In this document: positions 6,410-7,069 of the stretch, piece by piece
Numbering within the stretch: the first letter of the stretch is position 1
Layout of the letters: the number at the start of each line of letters is the position of its first letter
Assembly (NCBI GenBank): GCA_913056425.1
Contig: CAJXLR010000079.1
Span: 1-7,069 of the forward strand
DNA from: an uncultured Bacteroidota bacterium
GTDB lineage: Bacteria > Bacteroidota > Bacteroidia > NS11-12g > UBA9320
Direction of reading: 5' to 3'
DNA length: 7,069 nt
Made by a program: the position numbers and the translations under genes
Notes under the pieces: model-generated
What the model was told of the DNA's origin: nothing
Database searches by the model: none
The model's input: the letters and a program-made list of their open reading frames with translations, nothing else

Positions 6410-7029
6410 CAGTTGATTAGGTTAGAAAAGTCTCCTGCCAAATCACCGGCAATTGAGTCATTTTCGGCACCTGTATACGATCTTAATATGTTGGTTTGAT
6501 TTTTCACTCGTAAAAGTGCCAGAAGACCAAAAATTAACGCTTCCTTATACTCGATGATGTCGGCATCCGGAATTACGATTTCAGCATCTGTATGGGTTCT
6601 CAAGTGGTCTATCAACGTTTTGTTAAATGCACCACCACCGGTTACATAAATTCGAGAGGAGCTAGGGTCCTCGGCGAGTAATTCGATGTTCTTTCCTATT
6701 TGTTGAGCAATATGATCAACCAGTGTTTTCATACGATCTTCTTTTGGAACGTCGCTGTTTCGCACGCGGTACCAAAAGTTCTCGTTAATCCACTCTCGTC
6801 CCAGTGATTTAGGAGCAGGCTCATTGTAGTATTCAATGCTGTTTAGGTCGGATAACAAATCATAGTCGATTTGACCACTTTCAGCAATCTTACCATCCTC
6901 GTCATATTCCTGGCCAAACTCTCGTGCAATGCGGTTCAGAAGGATGTTGCATGGACAAATGTCATACGCAATCGGTTTCCCGTCTTGCTTTAATTTCAAA
7001 ATCTGATTAATCATGGCTTTACTTTTCAT
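6409..7029 (-). CDS. anmK: Anhydro-N-acetylmuramic acid kinase, C-terminal half only
   Basis: AnmK phosphorylates and opens 1,6-anhydro-MurNAc in cell-wall recycling. This reading frame gives 206 residues from the ATG at 7027-7029, against about 350-370 for the family. The recognisable part is the C-terminal half. YDICPCNILLN (22-32) corresponds to the DTGPGN motif and contains the probable catalytic Asp 23. It is followed by APKSLGREW (72-80), YVTGGGAFNKTL (128-139), EALIFGLLALLR (163-174) and YTGAENDSIAG (185-195). The N-terminal half, with the GTSLDG-type nucleotide motif, is absent. Upstream of about residue 14 the expected NLGG-x-NISF strand is not found, although the frame stays open to the window edge at 7069. 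A single frameshift does not restore it. Either the gene is truly 5'-truncated and non-functional alone, or the sequence is rearranged or chimeric at the edge. The kinase identity is secure, but the 5' boundary is not. Confidence 0.85.
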   Translation of the reverse strand: MKSKAMINQILKLKQDGKPIAYDICPCNILLNRIAREFGQEYDEDGKIAESGQIDYDLLSDLNSIEYYNEPAPKSLGREWINENFWYRVRNSDVPKEDRMKTLVDHIAQQIGKNIELLAEDPSSSRIYVTGGGAFNKTLIDHLRTHTDAEIVIPDADIIEYKEALIFGLLALLRVKNQTNILRSYTGAENDSIAGDLAGDFSNLIN

Positions 7030-7065
7030 GGGCCGTTCCCTTTTTTCAATGTAAGGGAGCGGCTT
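7030..7065. repeat. Terminator-like hairpin abutting the anmK start
   Basis: GCCGTTCCCTT (7032-7042) pairs with AAGGGAGCGGC (7053-7063) around a 10-nt loop. The 11-bp stem has one T-G wobble. In a + strand transcript the wobble is tolerated and TTTATT follows, as in an intrinsic terminator, yet no + strand gene ends here. In a - strand transcript the same position is an A-C mismatch, there is no U tract, and the stem ends only 2 nt before the anmK ATG. It may be a remnant terminator of a neighbouring gene cut by a rearrangement. Confidence 0.65.
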
Positions 7066-7069
7066 TATT

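Noticed and set aside
6980..7030. Single frameshift hiding the missing AnmK strand
   Set aside because: Another frame reads LIRF near where NISF is expected, but it lacks the GG-x-N context and is flanked by stops, so the resemblance is probably chance.

Overview
The window looks like chromosomal DNA from a member of the Bacteroidota, probably the Flavobacteriales. The evidence is a TAnnTTTG-type promoter, small lipoproteins, few recognisable Shine-Dalgarno sites, a secreted protein with a type IX secretion (T9SS)-like C-terminus, and the sequence character of the Der, carboxy-terminal protease and AnmK homologues. No rRNA, tRNA, CRISPR array, integrase or transposase was seen. The 7 kb is almost fully coding and has no gap over 300 bases.

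Left part, + strand (1-2031). A short AT-rich leader with a degenerate 7-bp tandem repeat precedes der, the double-GTPase ribosome-assembly factor. Next comes a compact monocistronic unit: a perfect TAnnTTTG promoter, an 89-residue acidic lipoprotein built from 11-residue Ala/Glu/Asp repeats, and a strong intrinsic terminator. A second small acidic lipoprotein (67 aa) follows and overlaps the convergent protease gene by 15 bp.

Right part, - strand (2017-7029, read right to left). This is a tightly packed four-gene run: an anmK-like gene holding only the C-terminal half of anhydro-N-acetylmuramic acid kinase, a secreted 554-aa protein (propeller-like N-terminal part, cadherin-like domain, T9SS-like tail), a Glu/Leu/Phe/Val-family dehydrogenase, and an S41A carboxy-terminal protease. 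The first two junctions are 1-nt stop/start overlaps (TGATG, TAATG) and the third gap is 5 nt, so the four are very probably co-transcribed and partly translationally coupled. AnmK recycles cell-wall sugar, the dehydrogenase handles amino acids, and the other two act in the envelope. A common envelope or peptidoglycan-turnover theme is possible but is inference.

The points most worth a second look are the hendecad-repeat lipoprotein, the uncharacterised secreted protein inside the overlapping operon, and the anmK 5' end, where family similarity stops abruptly beside a terminator-like hairpin at the window edge. I found no clear evidence of a wholly new defence, mobile or RNA system.
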